Positions 21,748 to 33,275 of a stretch of 64,000 nucleotides of DNA are shown here, one piece after another. Both the position numbers and the translations under genes were made by a program. Position 1 is the stretch's first letter. The number at the start of each line of letters is the position of its first letter. The notes beneath the pieces are model-generated. The model did not search any database. It saw only the letters and a program-made list of their open reading frames with translations, and was not told the origin of the DNA. The DNA comes from Tetracladium setigerum. Lineage: Eukaryota > Ascomycota > Leotiomycetes > Helotiales. Where the stretch lies: contig PZJY01000007.1 of assembly GCA_031472005.1 (NCBI GenBank), positions 1,116,001 to 1,180,000 of the forward strand, given 5' to 3'.

Positions 21748-23386
21748 TTATCGAGCGACCATGTCGAGGGGAAGAGTAGCATCAATGCCGAGCTCAGCAG
21801 CATGCTTCTTGGCCCAGTGTCGGGTAAGAATTGAGGCTAGAAGATGTTAATCCTTTGTTCACAGACACTTTGGACAATATCACTTACCCTTGAGGAATTT
21901 CTTGCTTGCATACTTATTGAAGAATGCTTCGTGGATAACTGGTCGAGCAAGGTAGTCAACCATGAGCTTGAAGACCGGCTCAATCTCGGACTCATTGTAG
22001 CCAGCATAGTGTGTCAAGGTTGCATCCTGTGATCTGTTAGCATGCAATAATTACATGAGGGGAGATATGTCCATACCCATTCACCCTTGTCGAGAATCAA
22101 ACGCGCCAAGTACATCGAGGCAGCAGCAACGTGACTGGGGAGGTAGTCCATGAAGCGATGATCAAGAACACTGATCTCCATGAGATACTTGCCGAGAGTT
22201 CGGGTTTGGATATCATAGTTATCAGCCTTCGAGATTCGTCTCAGGAAGTTCATTGGGTTGGGGTAGCTCAAATCGTAGTTAAGTGCACCGAGGATATATC
22301 GCTCAGCACTCAGAATCTCGGCTTCAGTGAATCCATCATCGGCGACGTGACGGAAGTTAGCAACGTGAGGGGAGAGGACCTCTTCGTACTTGGAGGCAAT
22401 GAACATAGCAGTGACGCCAACGAGCTGGAGACGATCAAGTTGAACAACCTTAGCGGTGAGGAAGCGGTCGATGATGTTGACAGCCAGGAAGAGAGTCTCG
22501 GGGAGGAGGTGGAAACGAGTGTGAACCTCAACGAGCCAGTCGACGAGAATACCACGCATCTTCCATCCGAGATCCTCCTGGTGATCCATATAGTCCGCAT
22601 TAGGACGCGTCGCGATCTCCAACTTCTGAAGGTACTCGAAGATCTCCACGACGTATTCAGCTACCATCAATGGATCATCCAAGTCTTCCTTGTCCAAGTC
22701 CTCAACACCTTCAGCGAAAGCCTTCTTGACCGAAACCTTCACGTCCTCAGCCAATGCGAGCTCTTCGTTCTCCTTGGACTCTTCCAACTTTGCAACCTTT
22801 TCCTTTTCTGATTTGAGATGGACCTTCTTTCGGGCGGGCTCTTCATCCTCAGCTGGGGTTTCCTCCTTGATGGACAACGAGTTAGAGGTAGAGCTTGTCT
22901 TTCTCTTTGCGGCGAGAACACCCGAGCCAGTTCGCTTCTCCACGGCCTTCTTGTTTGCGTCCTTGGTGCCCAAGACAGATCTGGTTGAAGTAGTTCGCGA
23001 CAGGCTCTTCTGTACTCCGATCGGCTGTGCAGCCTTTGATACGAGTCCCTTGGCCACAGGCTTCTTGCTCTCCACCATCTCGACCTTGGTAACATTGCTC
23101 ACATCACCCAATGCTGCACGCTTTCGCAGAGGTTGGCTGCCGGCAGAGACCTTCTTCGATTGAAGGGGCTTCTTGACTGCACCATTCGATCCATCATCCA
23201 CGAATGCAGCAGCCTTCGACCTAGTCAGGCGTGTTGATCCGGTAGTATTGTTCTCATCGTTCTCGTTCGTCACACCCCTACGGACAGCTGCACGAGGTTG
23301 CTACGCAAATCAATTGTTAGTATACAGATGCCAACTTTGTTCACATAAAGGATTGGTATTTATGTTGAAGAACATACAGGAGGCAT
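21748..23386 (-). CDS. G2/mitotic-specific B-type cyclin
   Basis: Regulatory partner of Cdk1 for mitotic entry (NimE/Clb/Cdc13 type). Exons: 23386-23378, 23300-22077, 22026-21888 and 21836-21748, giving 486 aa. The first exon is only 9 nt and encodes MPP. The N-terminus is basic and disordered with a destruction box RAALGDVSN (residues 64-72), the APC/C degradation signal. The cyclin box holds MRGILVDWLVEVHTRFHLLP, NIIDRFL, LQLVGVTAMFIASKYEE and FTEAEILSAERYIL. The second cyclin fold has YPNPMNFLRRISKADNYD, YLPSHVAAASMYLAR and LTHYAGYNESE. All phases are consistent. The upstream leader is long (about 1 kb shared with the divergent uL2m gene). Confidence 0.95.
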
Positions 23387-24585
23387 ATTGAATTGTTGGA
23401 GGTATTAATGTTTGTAGTTGGTTGGAAGAGAAGTCGGGGTGGGTGGGGGACGGCCTGTTTTGAGGTCAGCAAAACGCGAGGTCAAACTGTGGTGGAGCAA
23501 CGAGATGGGATGAGAAAAGTTGAGCGTGACGCGACGCGATGGAACAGCAAGAGTGGAAGATGGAGTTGAAGGTAACATACGTGAAGTCGGAGAAGAGATC
23601 TGTGGTGTTGAAGGGTGATTAAAGGTCTGGAGAACTTGTCTTCCACGACTTGCAGGGAGGGTTGAAGGATATGGAAGAGCTCTGGGTGGGTGGCCAAATA
23701 GACCAAGGCAAGCAATGGACCTCCTCGATCGTGTAAACAATTGAGAGGCTGCTGGCTGTTCGTCGTTGCTCTGCTGGATGCTCAAGGGTGATCTGGATCA
23801 CGATATTGTCGATTGAAGGGCGAGTTGTTGTCTGTGAAGGAGGTTGAGAGACGCGAAGGAGACTGGAAGACTGGAGGTCGGGGAGAGGAAAGCTGGAGGA
23901 GGTGGAGGATGGTTGTCTTGGGTGGCTCGCTCGGTTGTTATGCCTGGCGACTCTAGCGCGACGTCGATGCAAGGGATGACGGCGCGAAAAGACACGACTT
24001 GAAAGGTTGGAACCGAGAGAGAGGGAAAAAAAAAGGACGGAGAGTTGGACAGAATTGTAGATGAAAGGTAGAGGAAGTGAAGATTGGGGATTGGGCAATA
24101 CAAATTGAACGAGTTTGTCGTTCCTGTGTCGTTGGCGGGCAATCTTTCTGGTGGACGTCCCGATGTGTACTCTGTACAGAGTTCATAGAAACCAGCTGCC
24201 CGCCCCGTTTCTCTGCAAGGGCAACCAGTCTTGGCGTATAAACAAAACGACGGCTGACCGGGCAACTCGCGCCAAGACAGGTGGGTCGCTGCTGCCAGAA
24301 AAAAAAAAGAGAAAGCGAGAACCCACAGAGCACAGCCACATACACGGGTACCAGCCACAGCTACTTCCAGCCACAGATTCAGCCACATCCACCGCCAGAA
24401 ACGAAGGAGCTAAGAAATTGGAAGATGGGACCACTGCTGGCTGCTAAAGGCACATCTTGAGACTCCTTGATCTAATCGATATTGGAAGTCATCCACCATT
24501 ACTCCTACTCCATCTTCCAGCTTTCCCAGCTCCTACGGGCGAGATTGATCTGGTCATCAATCCAGATCAATTGACCTCCGTTATC
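23387..24585. promoter_or_regulatory. Divergent promoter cyclin B / uL2m with a long open leader
   Basis: About 1.2 kb between two divergent starts. On the minus strand a frame of 196 codons (23798-24388) lies in the cyclin leader; it is rich in Ser/Pro/Phe and looks compositional. A 10-base A run (24300-24310) is present. No family match. Confidence 0.5.
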
Positions 24586-25832
24586 ATGTTACAACCACGC
24601 TTACTGCTGCGGCAGTCCAGGACATCCTGCAAATATGTCTCCATGCCCAAACTCCTCCCACGATCCTATGCCACTGCCGAACTGGTCACGGTCAAGCCGA
24701 TAATGTCTGATGCACCCCAATCGTCCTTTGCGGCTTTCGCACCTCCTCCCACGACCGACAACTCAAATGAGCCCTTTCGGATGAAGACATACAAGCCTCG
24801 AACCCCCGGTGTGCGCCATCTCCAACGAGCTCCGAACGAGCATCTGTGGCGAGGAAGGCCGTTCCTGCCATTGACCTTCAGGAAGAAGGGACACGGTAAG
24901 GGAGGAAGAAACAACAGCGGTCGAGTCACCGTGAGGCATCGCGGTGGTGGTCACAAGCGCAGAATTCGAACCGTGGATTTCTTTCGCGCCAACCCAGGGA
25001 AACACACGGTTGAGCGAATCGAGCGGGATCCAGGACGAAGTGCTCACATTGCACTGCTTATCGAAGAGGCGACGGGCCGAAAGAGTTATATTGTTGCCGC
25101 CGAAGGCATGAGAGAGGGAGACGTGGTGCAGAGTTACATGGCTGGTATCCCAACGGATCTTTTGGCAAGCATGGGAGGTGTTGTCGATCCAGGTATTCTG
25201 GCAGCACGAACGGCGTGGCGAGGAAATTGTCTGCCAATGCACATGGTTCCAGTGGGAACCAGCGTCTTCTGCATTGGATCCGCCCAAGGGAAGCCAGCCA
25301 AGTTCTGTCGAAGTGCAGGAACTTACGGCGTGGTCATCTCTAAGGATGATGGAAAGGGGAACACCAAATTTGTCAATGTTCGATTACAGAGTGGTGAAAT
25401 CCGTAAAGTGAGCCGTCACGCCTGTGCAACTATCGGCGTTGCCAGCAATCCTCATCACAATCGAGAACAGTTGGGCAAGGCAGGTAGGAGCAGATGGTTG
25501 AATATCAGACCTACAGTTCGTGGTTTGGCTATGAACGCCTGGTGAGTTCCTTCAGTGTCAACTACTGAGTTTTTGAGTTGCAAAACTAACACTCATCGCA
25601 GCGATCACCCTCACGGTGGTGGAAGAGGAAAATCAAAGGGTAACGTGCATCCAGTCAGCCCTTGGGGTATGCCAGTAAGTCTTCACTTCTCACCTACCAG
25701 CCTCATGTCTCATCTAACGCCATATTTCAGGCCAAAGGTGGATACAAGACCCGTATTGCAAAGAATGTCAATAAGTGGGTGGTTACGCCTCGCGAGCGCA
25801 ACCAAGGAAAACGAAGAGTCAAGAAGAAGTAG
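24586..25832 (+). CDS. RML2: Mitochondrial large ribosomal subunit protein uL2m
   Basis: Core protein of the mitoribosomal peptidyl-transferase region (bacterial L2 family). Exons: 24586-25541, 25602-25674 and 25731-25832, total 376 aa. The N-terminus is basic with a YATAEL stretch typical of mitochondrial targeting. Family motifs: RNNSGRVTVRHRGGGHKRRIR, EGMREGDVV, LPMHMVPVGTSVFCI, CRSAGTYGVV, QSGEIRKVSRHACATIG, LGKAGRSRWLN, RPTVRGLAMNACDHPHGGG and GKSKGNVHPVSPWG. The universally conserved histidine-containing DHPHGGG is formed across intron 1. The C-terminus ends in a basic QGKRRVKKK tail. Start is the ATG giving the mitochondrial presequence. Confidence 0.96.
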
Positions 25833-27242
25833 ATGTACAACAAATCTGTCGGAATATGCTGGCTTTTCTGGGGACGCGCTCCGAGAGCTGGCTTTGTATG
25901 TAAATATAGAAAATGTAACAAATTCCCTGACCTAATACCTGTATCACTTTTTCCACTACCCTTTTCAAACTCTTGCAAGTACAAGTACATACCTAAGCAT
26001 CACAAGCTCCTAGGTACCTGTGTATATCTCTTGGCAAGGCTGTGGAAACGTAAGATTTCTCTCCAGAGTTCCCTCTTGTATCTCTCTTCCATCTTCACCA
26101 CCACTTCCATGTACCGCTCTTCCTCACAAGTACACTATAATTAGACATCTCTCTGATATCTACACACACACCTCTAACTAACCAAGCTTACCTATGATTC
26201 ATCTCTCCCGCTTCTTAACAGTCATCCAAGGGTCACACAACATCAACGACCGCTTACAGCCGGCATCGCACCAATTTCATTATTTAACTCTTCTCATCAC
26301 CTTAACCCAAACAAGCAATTTCAAGGTCCCGTCCCAAGTGTTTGCTTATTACTCTAAAGAGTTGCTAAAACAGGATAGTCAGTGAGTCGGGTCATAAGTT
26401 ACTTATGATCATGACACTCACCAAATAGCCAATCATCCATGTTCTTTTCATCTCCCTTTCTATACTGAATGAAGAAAGTCCACGCAGATGTAAGACTTAC
26501 CTCCGTTCTTTTAACCTTATTTTGAGGACGCTACTGATCATACCGAGATCCATGCCTCGGCTCTTGTGCTGTTTATTGCTCAGGTACCGTAGTACCTATC
26601 TTGTGATTCTTTGGAAAAGTTTGACAACAGAGCAGAGCAGAGCAGAGCAGAGCAAAGTTGCAAACTACTTCAACGCAAAAAACGCAGCAGGAGTGGTTAT
26701 TAATCACACACTTCTCATACCTTCTTAGTGCTGTGCAGGAGAGGGGCCCCCAAAAGAACTTTGTTGCCAAATCTCAAGGGGAAAAAGTACATAAAAAAAG
26801 AATGGTATTTGGTATCATCTCTGCGGCAACTATCTATTGCTCTCTTTCCCTATTTTGTAAATATCCACATAATTCCTGTTCAACCCTGCCCTGGAATACT
26901 CCCAAATACCATAAACACCTGAGTCTTAACGCCGCCAAGTTCATTGAAAATAATACACTCATTCCATCATTGTCAGCCGCATATCCGCTCATATGAAACC
27001 TCAAAACGGTAAAAAAACCATCTTTGCATGCATATCCACTTAGCAAAATTAAAACCAAATACCTAAACTGGTATTTGTGTCCACAAACGTAACAGGAGAG
27101 GAGAGATCTGCGCTCTCTTTATTGCTTCTCTCAATGAGAGTTTCCAGTCCAGCCAATATCCCTAAGCACAGAAGTTAGCATTCAATGGTCAAGTAGGAGG
27201 TAACATAAACGAACATTGGGTCTTCCATAGGTCCCAGCCCCA
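25833..27242. other. Convergent intergenic region with CAGAG tandem repeat
   Basis: About 1.4 kb between the convergent uL2m and Zn2Cys6 genes. Contains a short pentamer array (26628-26654) and scattered CCTAGGTACC-like words. No supported gene or RNA. Confidence 0.55.
26628..26654 (+). repeat. Pentamer tandem repeat CAGAG, about 5 copies
   Basis: Five nearly perfect head-to-tail copies of CAGAG in noncoding DNA; likely a replication-slippage microsatellite. Confidence 0.85.
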
Positions 27243-30184
27243 TCAAATGCCTAAAAACCCCTTCCCAATAGGTGTCATAGCCGAACCCTGCTGCTCCCAC
27301 CCAGCTGGCACGTCAAATGTCCCTCCAGGCGTCTCAGGCAATCCAAAAGCACCATTCCCATTCAGATTCCCATTATCTGGGGTCAACCCCGTACTTGTAT
27401 TACTGAAATCCGCCTGTGTTGCGAAGTATGAAGTTGCGTTCGTAGGATGCTTTGGCAAACGTTGATTGAGATGAGAGGAAGAAGCCGGGCTATTTTCGTA
27501 AGATGAATTGGACTGATTGATTGATGGGCGATTTTGTCCAAGGGAGTCGGAGGGGGTGGTGGAGCTTGGTGTGAGACGGTTGGAATTGGTGTCTGGGGAG
27601 CGGCCGGTAGAAGTGCTGTTGCTGCCATCGTGGTTATTTTTGGTGTTATAATTTCCATTGCTCATGTTATCTGAGCTATAGGCGGAACCGATTACAAGAC
27701 CTTGGATTGAGCGCTGCATGTCCTGTCGATTCTGGGCCTGGACGTGCCCCCAATCCGGACTTGCTGCAGCCGGGGGCGAGAAATCGATTGCTTGGATATC
27801 CACGGCTGGACTGTTGCTATCTTCTTCTTGGATTCGGTTTATGAAGACGCATTCGTTTGAGTAGTCGGCGAGCCTTCTTGGGGGCACACCACCCATAGCC
27901 GGCATTTTGGCACTGGAAATACCAAGCTACGATGGTTAGTCTTGGAAGAACATGTTAAATAGGAGACAGGAACGTACATTGTCTTCGCTGTAGGCGAATA
28001 TATTTTTGAATCTGGCATCACGCATCCCAAGACTCTCTAGATCAACATCTAGTTGCACCAAGAAGGATTCGGTCAATGGATTCTTTTTCTTTAGGGCGTT
28101 CATTGCGGAGAGAAGGAAGCGAAGTGAGTCGGCGGTCTGACTGTCGTCTGGCCTGCTTTTGAGGTACTGGACAAAAACGCGAGCGGCGACGTAGAGACAG
28201 AATGATATGAACGGATTCATCTGCAAGCAATTAGTGCTAATAACGGATTGTAAGCTCGGGGACTTACCGAAGACAGGTCCGTGTGAGAAACCATGCGCAT
28301 CACGCTCGCTATCTCATTTGCAGCAGTGATGCAACGTACTTTACTTTCGGCACTGATCGAAGTGGGAAGGTGGTTTTTGTCTGCTTTATAAATAGCCGCT
28401 TGATGGAGACAGATCGTTGACGTATGGATGTTCATGTTTGTGAAGACGATGTTGGGGTTTGACAAGCCGTTCGGTAGCTTGAGGTGAGATGGCATAGACA
28501 AGGAGGTATTGAGAAGGATGTTGTCCATATTCCTGTGGCGTTTCCAGAATTCGCCATTCAAATCGTCGTCTCGATCGTCAGCGTCTGGCCGGTGAAGATG
28601 TATCAGATTTCGGCCGAATAAACAGGCCATCAGCACAACGCCACCATATGCCGAAAGTTTCGAGGCGCCTGCAGGATTAAGTGACTCCGCAAGCGATTGA
28701 GATTGTTCTGGTTTGCTCATTTCAAAAGCTTCATCTGAACAAGGCAAATCTGTAAGGATGTCTTTCTCGTCAATAGCCATTGGCCAACCTGTGCCAATAC
28801 TAGCATATCGATCTTCGCAGAAAGCCATCCAGAAGGTCCGTCGTCTCTCCTCTCGCTCGGTCCAGTCTCGAGGACCAGGAAGAGTCTGTTTTACGTCCAA
28901 ACCTGCTCCATCCAGTTTGTGAAGGCTCATCCTAATCTCGTTTAGTGATTACCAAAGCATCGAGCGCCTTTACTCACATCTGACACAGCCGGATTCCAGC
29001 TCCGGTACTCATCCACGCTCGCGGGAAATACATCATTTTGAACTCGTAGGAAGCCAGAAGAATATGGGCCTGCGCATGCCCAACAGTGATGACGTGCTCT
29101 CCGTGTCCTTTCATATAATCTAACTCCATGTACTTTCGCGCTCGCTGATAGAAGTGATCTCGTAGTTCCACGAACTTGTCTGTTACAGATGCCGCCATTG
29201 TCCACATTGCGTATCTTAAAGTCACCGGAGGACGCTGATTAGGAGCCCTGCGAATGTTAGTATGAGATAAAGTGAAGTCAGAATCTTCCAGACTGTGGGA
29301 TATGGAAGGGGAAAAGTGGTATGGATATTCGATTGCCTTACAGGTTCATGGCAGCAAGATAACGGAACTTGTGGATCATGGGCAGCGAGGTATGGATCTT
29401 GGCGAAGTATATCTGATGTCTGAATGGTTCTGAATAAGCATTTATTCTCAAGTGCTGTTGGGAGGGTGACATACAATTCATCAATCACATCCTGAGACGG
29501 CAAGGGCTCTTCGAGACCAAGCCCAATCATTTCCCAAGGGAAAGTATCATCCTCGATAGGCATTCCCATGTTCAAATCTGCTTGAAAATTCATAGCATCC
29601 ATGGGAGGCTGCGGCGACTCCCCGTTAAATGCCCATCGTTCGGAGTCGATGCCATTCATTCCAAGCGAAGGATCTATAACTGGGAATTGCCCAGTAGGAG
29701 CTGATCGAGCTGCACCGGCTCTGCTACCATTAAGCTCTTTCCTCACCGACTCGATATCGGGATTAGGTACTGGATCCTGGGTTTTGAGGAGTGTCTCGAC
29801 TTGCTCTAATCATGGGATTCCATTAGTCCTCAAGCCTTAAGGCAGAGTAGCCAGCAGCATCCACTCACTTAATCTCTCCTCCAAAGCTTTCACGTATCCT
29901 CGCTTAGGGCCAGATTTCCTCCGGACTTCATCATATGCGCAAGCATGCCCCAATCTCGTACAGGTCGAACAACTTGGTTTGGAACCATCACATTTGAGCT
30001 TCCTCCTCCTACATATGATACATGCTATTCTCTTCAACTTCGGCGCGCCCGCATCATCGGTATTCGCATGTGCACTCGCACCTCCGGTCGGGCTTCGCGG
30101 TCGAGGGTGGTGTCCATTTCCAACCATGGGTTGGGAAAGGTCGTTGAAATACCCATCTGGTGGGGTGTTCGAGGTCGACGACAT
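27243..30184 (-). CDS. Zn2Cys6 fungal-specific transcription factor
   Basis: Nuclear DNA-binding regulator; target genes unknown. Seven exons: 30184-29869, 29805-29475, 29419-29342, 29247-28978, 28931-28268, 28220-27978 and 27926-27243, total 861 aa with all phases consistent. The binuclear zinc cluster has cysteines 55, 58, 65, 72, 75 and 82 (C-x2-C-x6-C-x6-C-x2-C-x6-C) with KLKRIACIICRRRKLKCDGS. A linker RKSGPKRGYVKALEERL, likely start of a dimerising coil, follows. The middle-homology (fungal_trans) domain covers about residues 215-520: IYFAKIHTSLPMIHK, LRYAMWTMAAS, FYQRARKYMELD, MYFPRAWMSTGAGIRLCQM, REERRRTFWMAFCEDRYAS and GWPMAIDEKDILTDLPCSD. The C-terminal 230 residues are N/S/P-rich and disordered, a possible activation region. 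I cannot tie it to a named factor. Confidence 0.93.
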
Positions 30185-31623
30185 GATGATCGCAAAATGC
30201 ACGCTATGAGTCCCGTTCCTTCTGCGCCCAGTGTGCAGCTCTGGCCGGTATTTCCCTCCCAGCGAGGCCGGTGCTTGTGTCCCTAGATACTTATTCGAGG
30301 CGCTCTCAATATTGCGGTTCAATGGGAGAGGGTGTCCCAGGCCCCCGCGATGCGATACGTTTCCAGACGACTGCAAAGAAAGTGTTGCGTGGTGCTGCTC
30401 GCCTTCTCCTCCCTTCGATAGCAGTAGAATAGAATCAAGCTCTCGGATTCTCCGGCCACTTCGAATCGTAGTTTTTCTTTGTTGCGCATGCGCAGAAGTG
30501 CAGTGCCTGAGTGCTTCGACCTTGGGAAGGAATAATGGAGTCGGGAGTTGACAGGCGACCAATCCGGGTTCCGTCTCTTGGAGATCAATAATGCAGGTGG
30601 TGGGTGGTCCAGTCCTTCCAATAATAATAATAATAGCCTCAGGACAGGATTGTGCTGGCCTGTACTGTATTGCAGTTTGCAGCAGTTGATTTGTAAGAAA
30701 GTATTGAGAGGAAAAGGAGCGCAAGAATGCAGGAAAGATATTCAATCATCAACTGGCCATGGATGTAAAGAAGATTACTGGGTCATGGATGCAATCAATC
30801 TATTATTTCCGGAGTGGTGTAGTCTCCAAAAGTAAGCTTTGGGGGGGCAGTGCGTTTTAGCCAGAGACCATGTGGATGGAGTGAATCTCTCTACTACGGT
30901 ACTACCACTCACTCACTACTATATCAAGAATAATGTTCCCCAGGTTCAAGGCAGCAGCGGCAAAGGAGGAAAAGCGTGTACATAAGGTTATGTATGTTGT
31001 GTACACCGCTTTCTGCGTCGAGTATTGTTACCAAGACAAGAAAAGATATAGGCTTCTTAGTAAGAAGTATATACTTTTATTAAAACCCCTTACCACACAC
31101 ACGACGCCCCTTGCCACCTGCTCCCTCGCTCGACTCACGGCGGTCTTTGGCTGATCAGCCTTGCGGGTCGGGTCTGCGAACCAATAATGCGGTGTGTGCT
31201 GGCTGCTAAACAAACTGACTTTCACCTTCCACCATCTTCGGTCGGAGGAATGTCTGCCCGACTGCGTTTGATCTTGATTCATGACGACTACCATGACTAC
31301 CTGCTCACTACTGTACAGGTACGTACTGTAAGATTACGGGAAACGGGAACTGGATCTAGAACTAGAACTACCTGGAACAAGTCCTTCCTTCCTTTCTTTA
31401 CCTATTATTAGCATCGCCTAACTTCTTCTCTATGCGACTGCCACCTCATCTTTTCATTCTGCCTCAACATATCTTCCGATATCACGTGACCCCAACCCGA
31501 GTATCACGGCGGCATGGTTGGCCTTCCCTCTCCCTCTCTCTCCCTCTCTCTACCCTTTTGATACTGGGTGTCCCTGCTACAACACATGGCTTGGATTTCT
31601 CGTCTCGCTCTCTCCCAAATTCT
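30185..31623. promoter_or_regulatory. Upstream region of the Zn2Cys6 gene
   Basis: 1.4 kb containing the regulator's promoter and leader and the 3' flank of THO3. A short AAT/ATA tract is at about 30,620-30,635. The open frames in the first 560 bp on the minus strand merely extend the coding frame upstream without domain content. Confidence 0.5.
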
Positions 31624-32774
31624 TTACTTTCTCGAATTATTCTCGAGGTCGATTCCTACAATCTTCAACGTTCCAAATTCCGCATAAGCGAGATAGTATC
31701 GGGTTGGATGCCACGCCACAATCTGACATGGACTGGAAGCACTGATACTGAATACATTCTCTCCTGTCTCCCCATGAGTGATCTCCAGCCCATTCCCTTC
31801 ATCGCTTCCCGCAACGATGTAACTCCCATCAAAGCTGAAGCTGATACTCCGAACCGGTCCGGTCATGTCGATGATGGTTCGTTGGCAAATCCAGTCCGTA
31901 GTATCCCAGAGTGTAATGATCGAGTCGGATCCGCCTGTTGCGAGTAAGCGACCTGTCGGTTGCAGCTCGACGGAGAGGCATGATGAGGTGTGCGCATTTA
32001 GAGTAAAGGCGGACTTGGGGTTGATTTTGGAGTGCAGCACCGGTTGAAACTCTGGGTATGACAGAATTTTGATGCGGCCCTCTCCCGTAGTCAGAAAGAT
32101 CTTGGTGCCACTGTGGCAGAAGGCAATTTGGTTGGTCTGCACCATTTGCTGATGCGATGAAATGGGCGTTGGGCTGGTGGGTGAAAGGACGAAAATCATA
32201 TCATTCTGTAGCTAGAAATCAGCCAGAGTATCCAAACTGAGCCTCGTAAAGCATCTCTGAGCTTGAGAATATGAAATGCTTGAACTTACCTTGTTTCCAA
32301 CAACCAAGCTTTCCCCATCAGGACTCCAGGCGAGCGTAAACGCATCGCCGAGACCCTTAATTTCGTTGATGACAGCCTTGGTGCGGACATCCCAAAATTT
32401 GACGACGCCATCACTACTGACACTGCAAAGCTCTGCGTCTTTGACGGGGTTAAAGGCAACCTTCTCGATGGGAGCAAGATGACCGCTGAGCAGCGTTGAT
32501 TGCCGCACATTTGGTCGCTCAGGGTTCCAACTTACAGAAACTATCAGCGACAACTTTTCTTGCATACAGTTGGGAATACTTACACGCGCAGAGTCTTATC
32601 TGCTGAAGCGGTCGCGATCAGACTTCCAAGCGGATTCCATGCAATAGATCGCAGTGCACCACCTGGACCTCGGGAAGCAGGATCATTGTACGCTTGAGTC
32701 TTGAGAGAACCGAAATACGAAGGGAATCTTTCTTTGGAGACACTTGGACGCTGGCGGGGAGGTATGGGCGCCAT
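31624..32774 (-). CDS. TEX1: THO complex subunit 3/TEX1, WD40 protein
   Basis: WD40-repeat subunit of THO/TREX, coupling transcription to mRNA export. Exons: 32774-32584, 32530-32290 and 32205-31624; 337 aa, a normal length for the family. WD-type blades are visible in order: LRSIAWNPLGSLIATASADK, PIEKVAFNPVKDAELCSVSS then VKFWDVRT, FTLAWSPDGESLVVGNK, IAFCHSGTKIFLTTGEGR, SSCLSVELQPTGRLLATGGS then ITLWDTTDW, VRSISFSFDGSYIVAGSDEG and QIVAWHPTRYYLAYAE. Phases agree at both junctions (R-V-W-N-P and G-N-K-N-D). Assignment to THOC3 instead of another seven-bladed WD40 protein rests on overall resemblance, including the early TADKT-like and the DWICQRTI segment. Confidence 0.85.
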
Positions 32775-33275
32775 CTTGACGTGTGTCTGTAATTGTGAGA
32801 CTAAATAGGTAGCCAATATCGAAAGCTTAAGATGATTGATACCAGAAACAAGATGTTTTGCGTCTGATTTAACAACCAACAAACAAAGCAAAGTATCGAG
32901 GTCAAGCTTTTTTTTTGGACAAAAATGTAAGAAATCAATGAAGTTTTGTCGTGGAAGTGTCAAAGAGTTTCAGAAGCGACAGCAACAATCTGAAATATCA
33001 AAAGTAAATGACAGAAAAAAAGTTGATGTCAAGAACTCTGGGGCTCAATTTGAGGTGAGAGGTTCAATATACAGTACTGTACCAATCGATAAAAGCGTTC
33101 CAATCCGCCACTATTCCTAAAGCGGAACCCCGACATCACTACTTCAACGTTCACCTCACATCGACGACACTCCCCGACTCCTAAAATGCATTAATTTTGA
33201 GAGGCTCCGTACATTACTCCTATTCTATGCCAATTGGCATGTGGCCTTACGAATGAAGCAGAGGCCTTCTGCGCG
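32775..33275. promoter_or_regulatory. Shared divergent promoter TEX1 / RIC1
   Basis: About 500 bp between two divergent starts, including A/T-rich runs around 32,905-33,020. No distinct element identified. Confidence 0.5.

Noticed and set aside
23798..24388. 196-codon minus-strand frame in the cyclin B leader
   Set aside because: Composition-driven (Ser/Pro/Phe), overlaps other equally long frames, and lies in a divergent promoter; no splice to the cyclin gene supported.
17182..30184. Possible biosynthetic gene cluster around the Zn2Cys6 regulator
   Set aside because: Its neighbours are housekeeping genes (uL2m, cyclin, THO, RIC1); no synthase, P450 or transporter genes are nearby.
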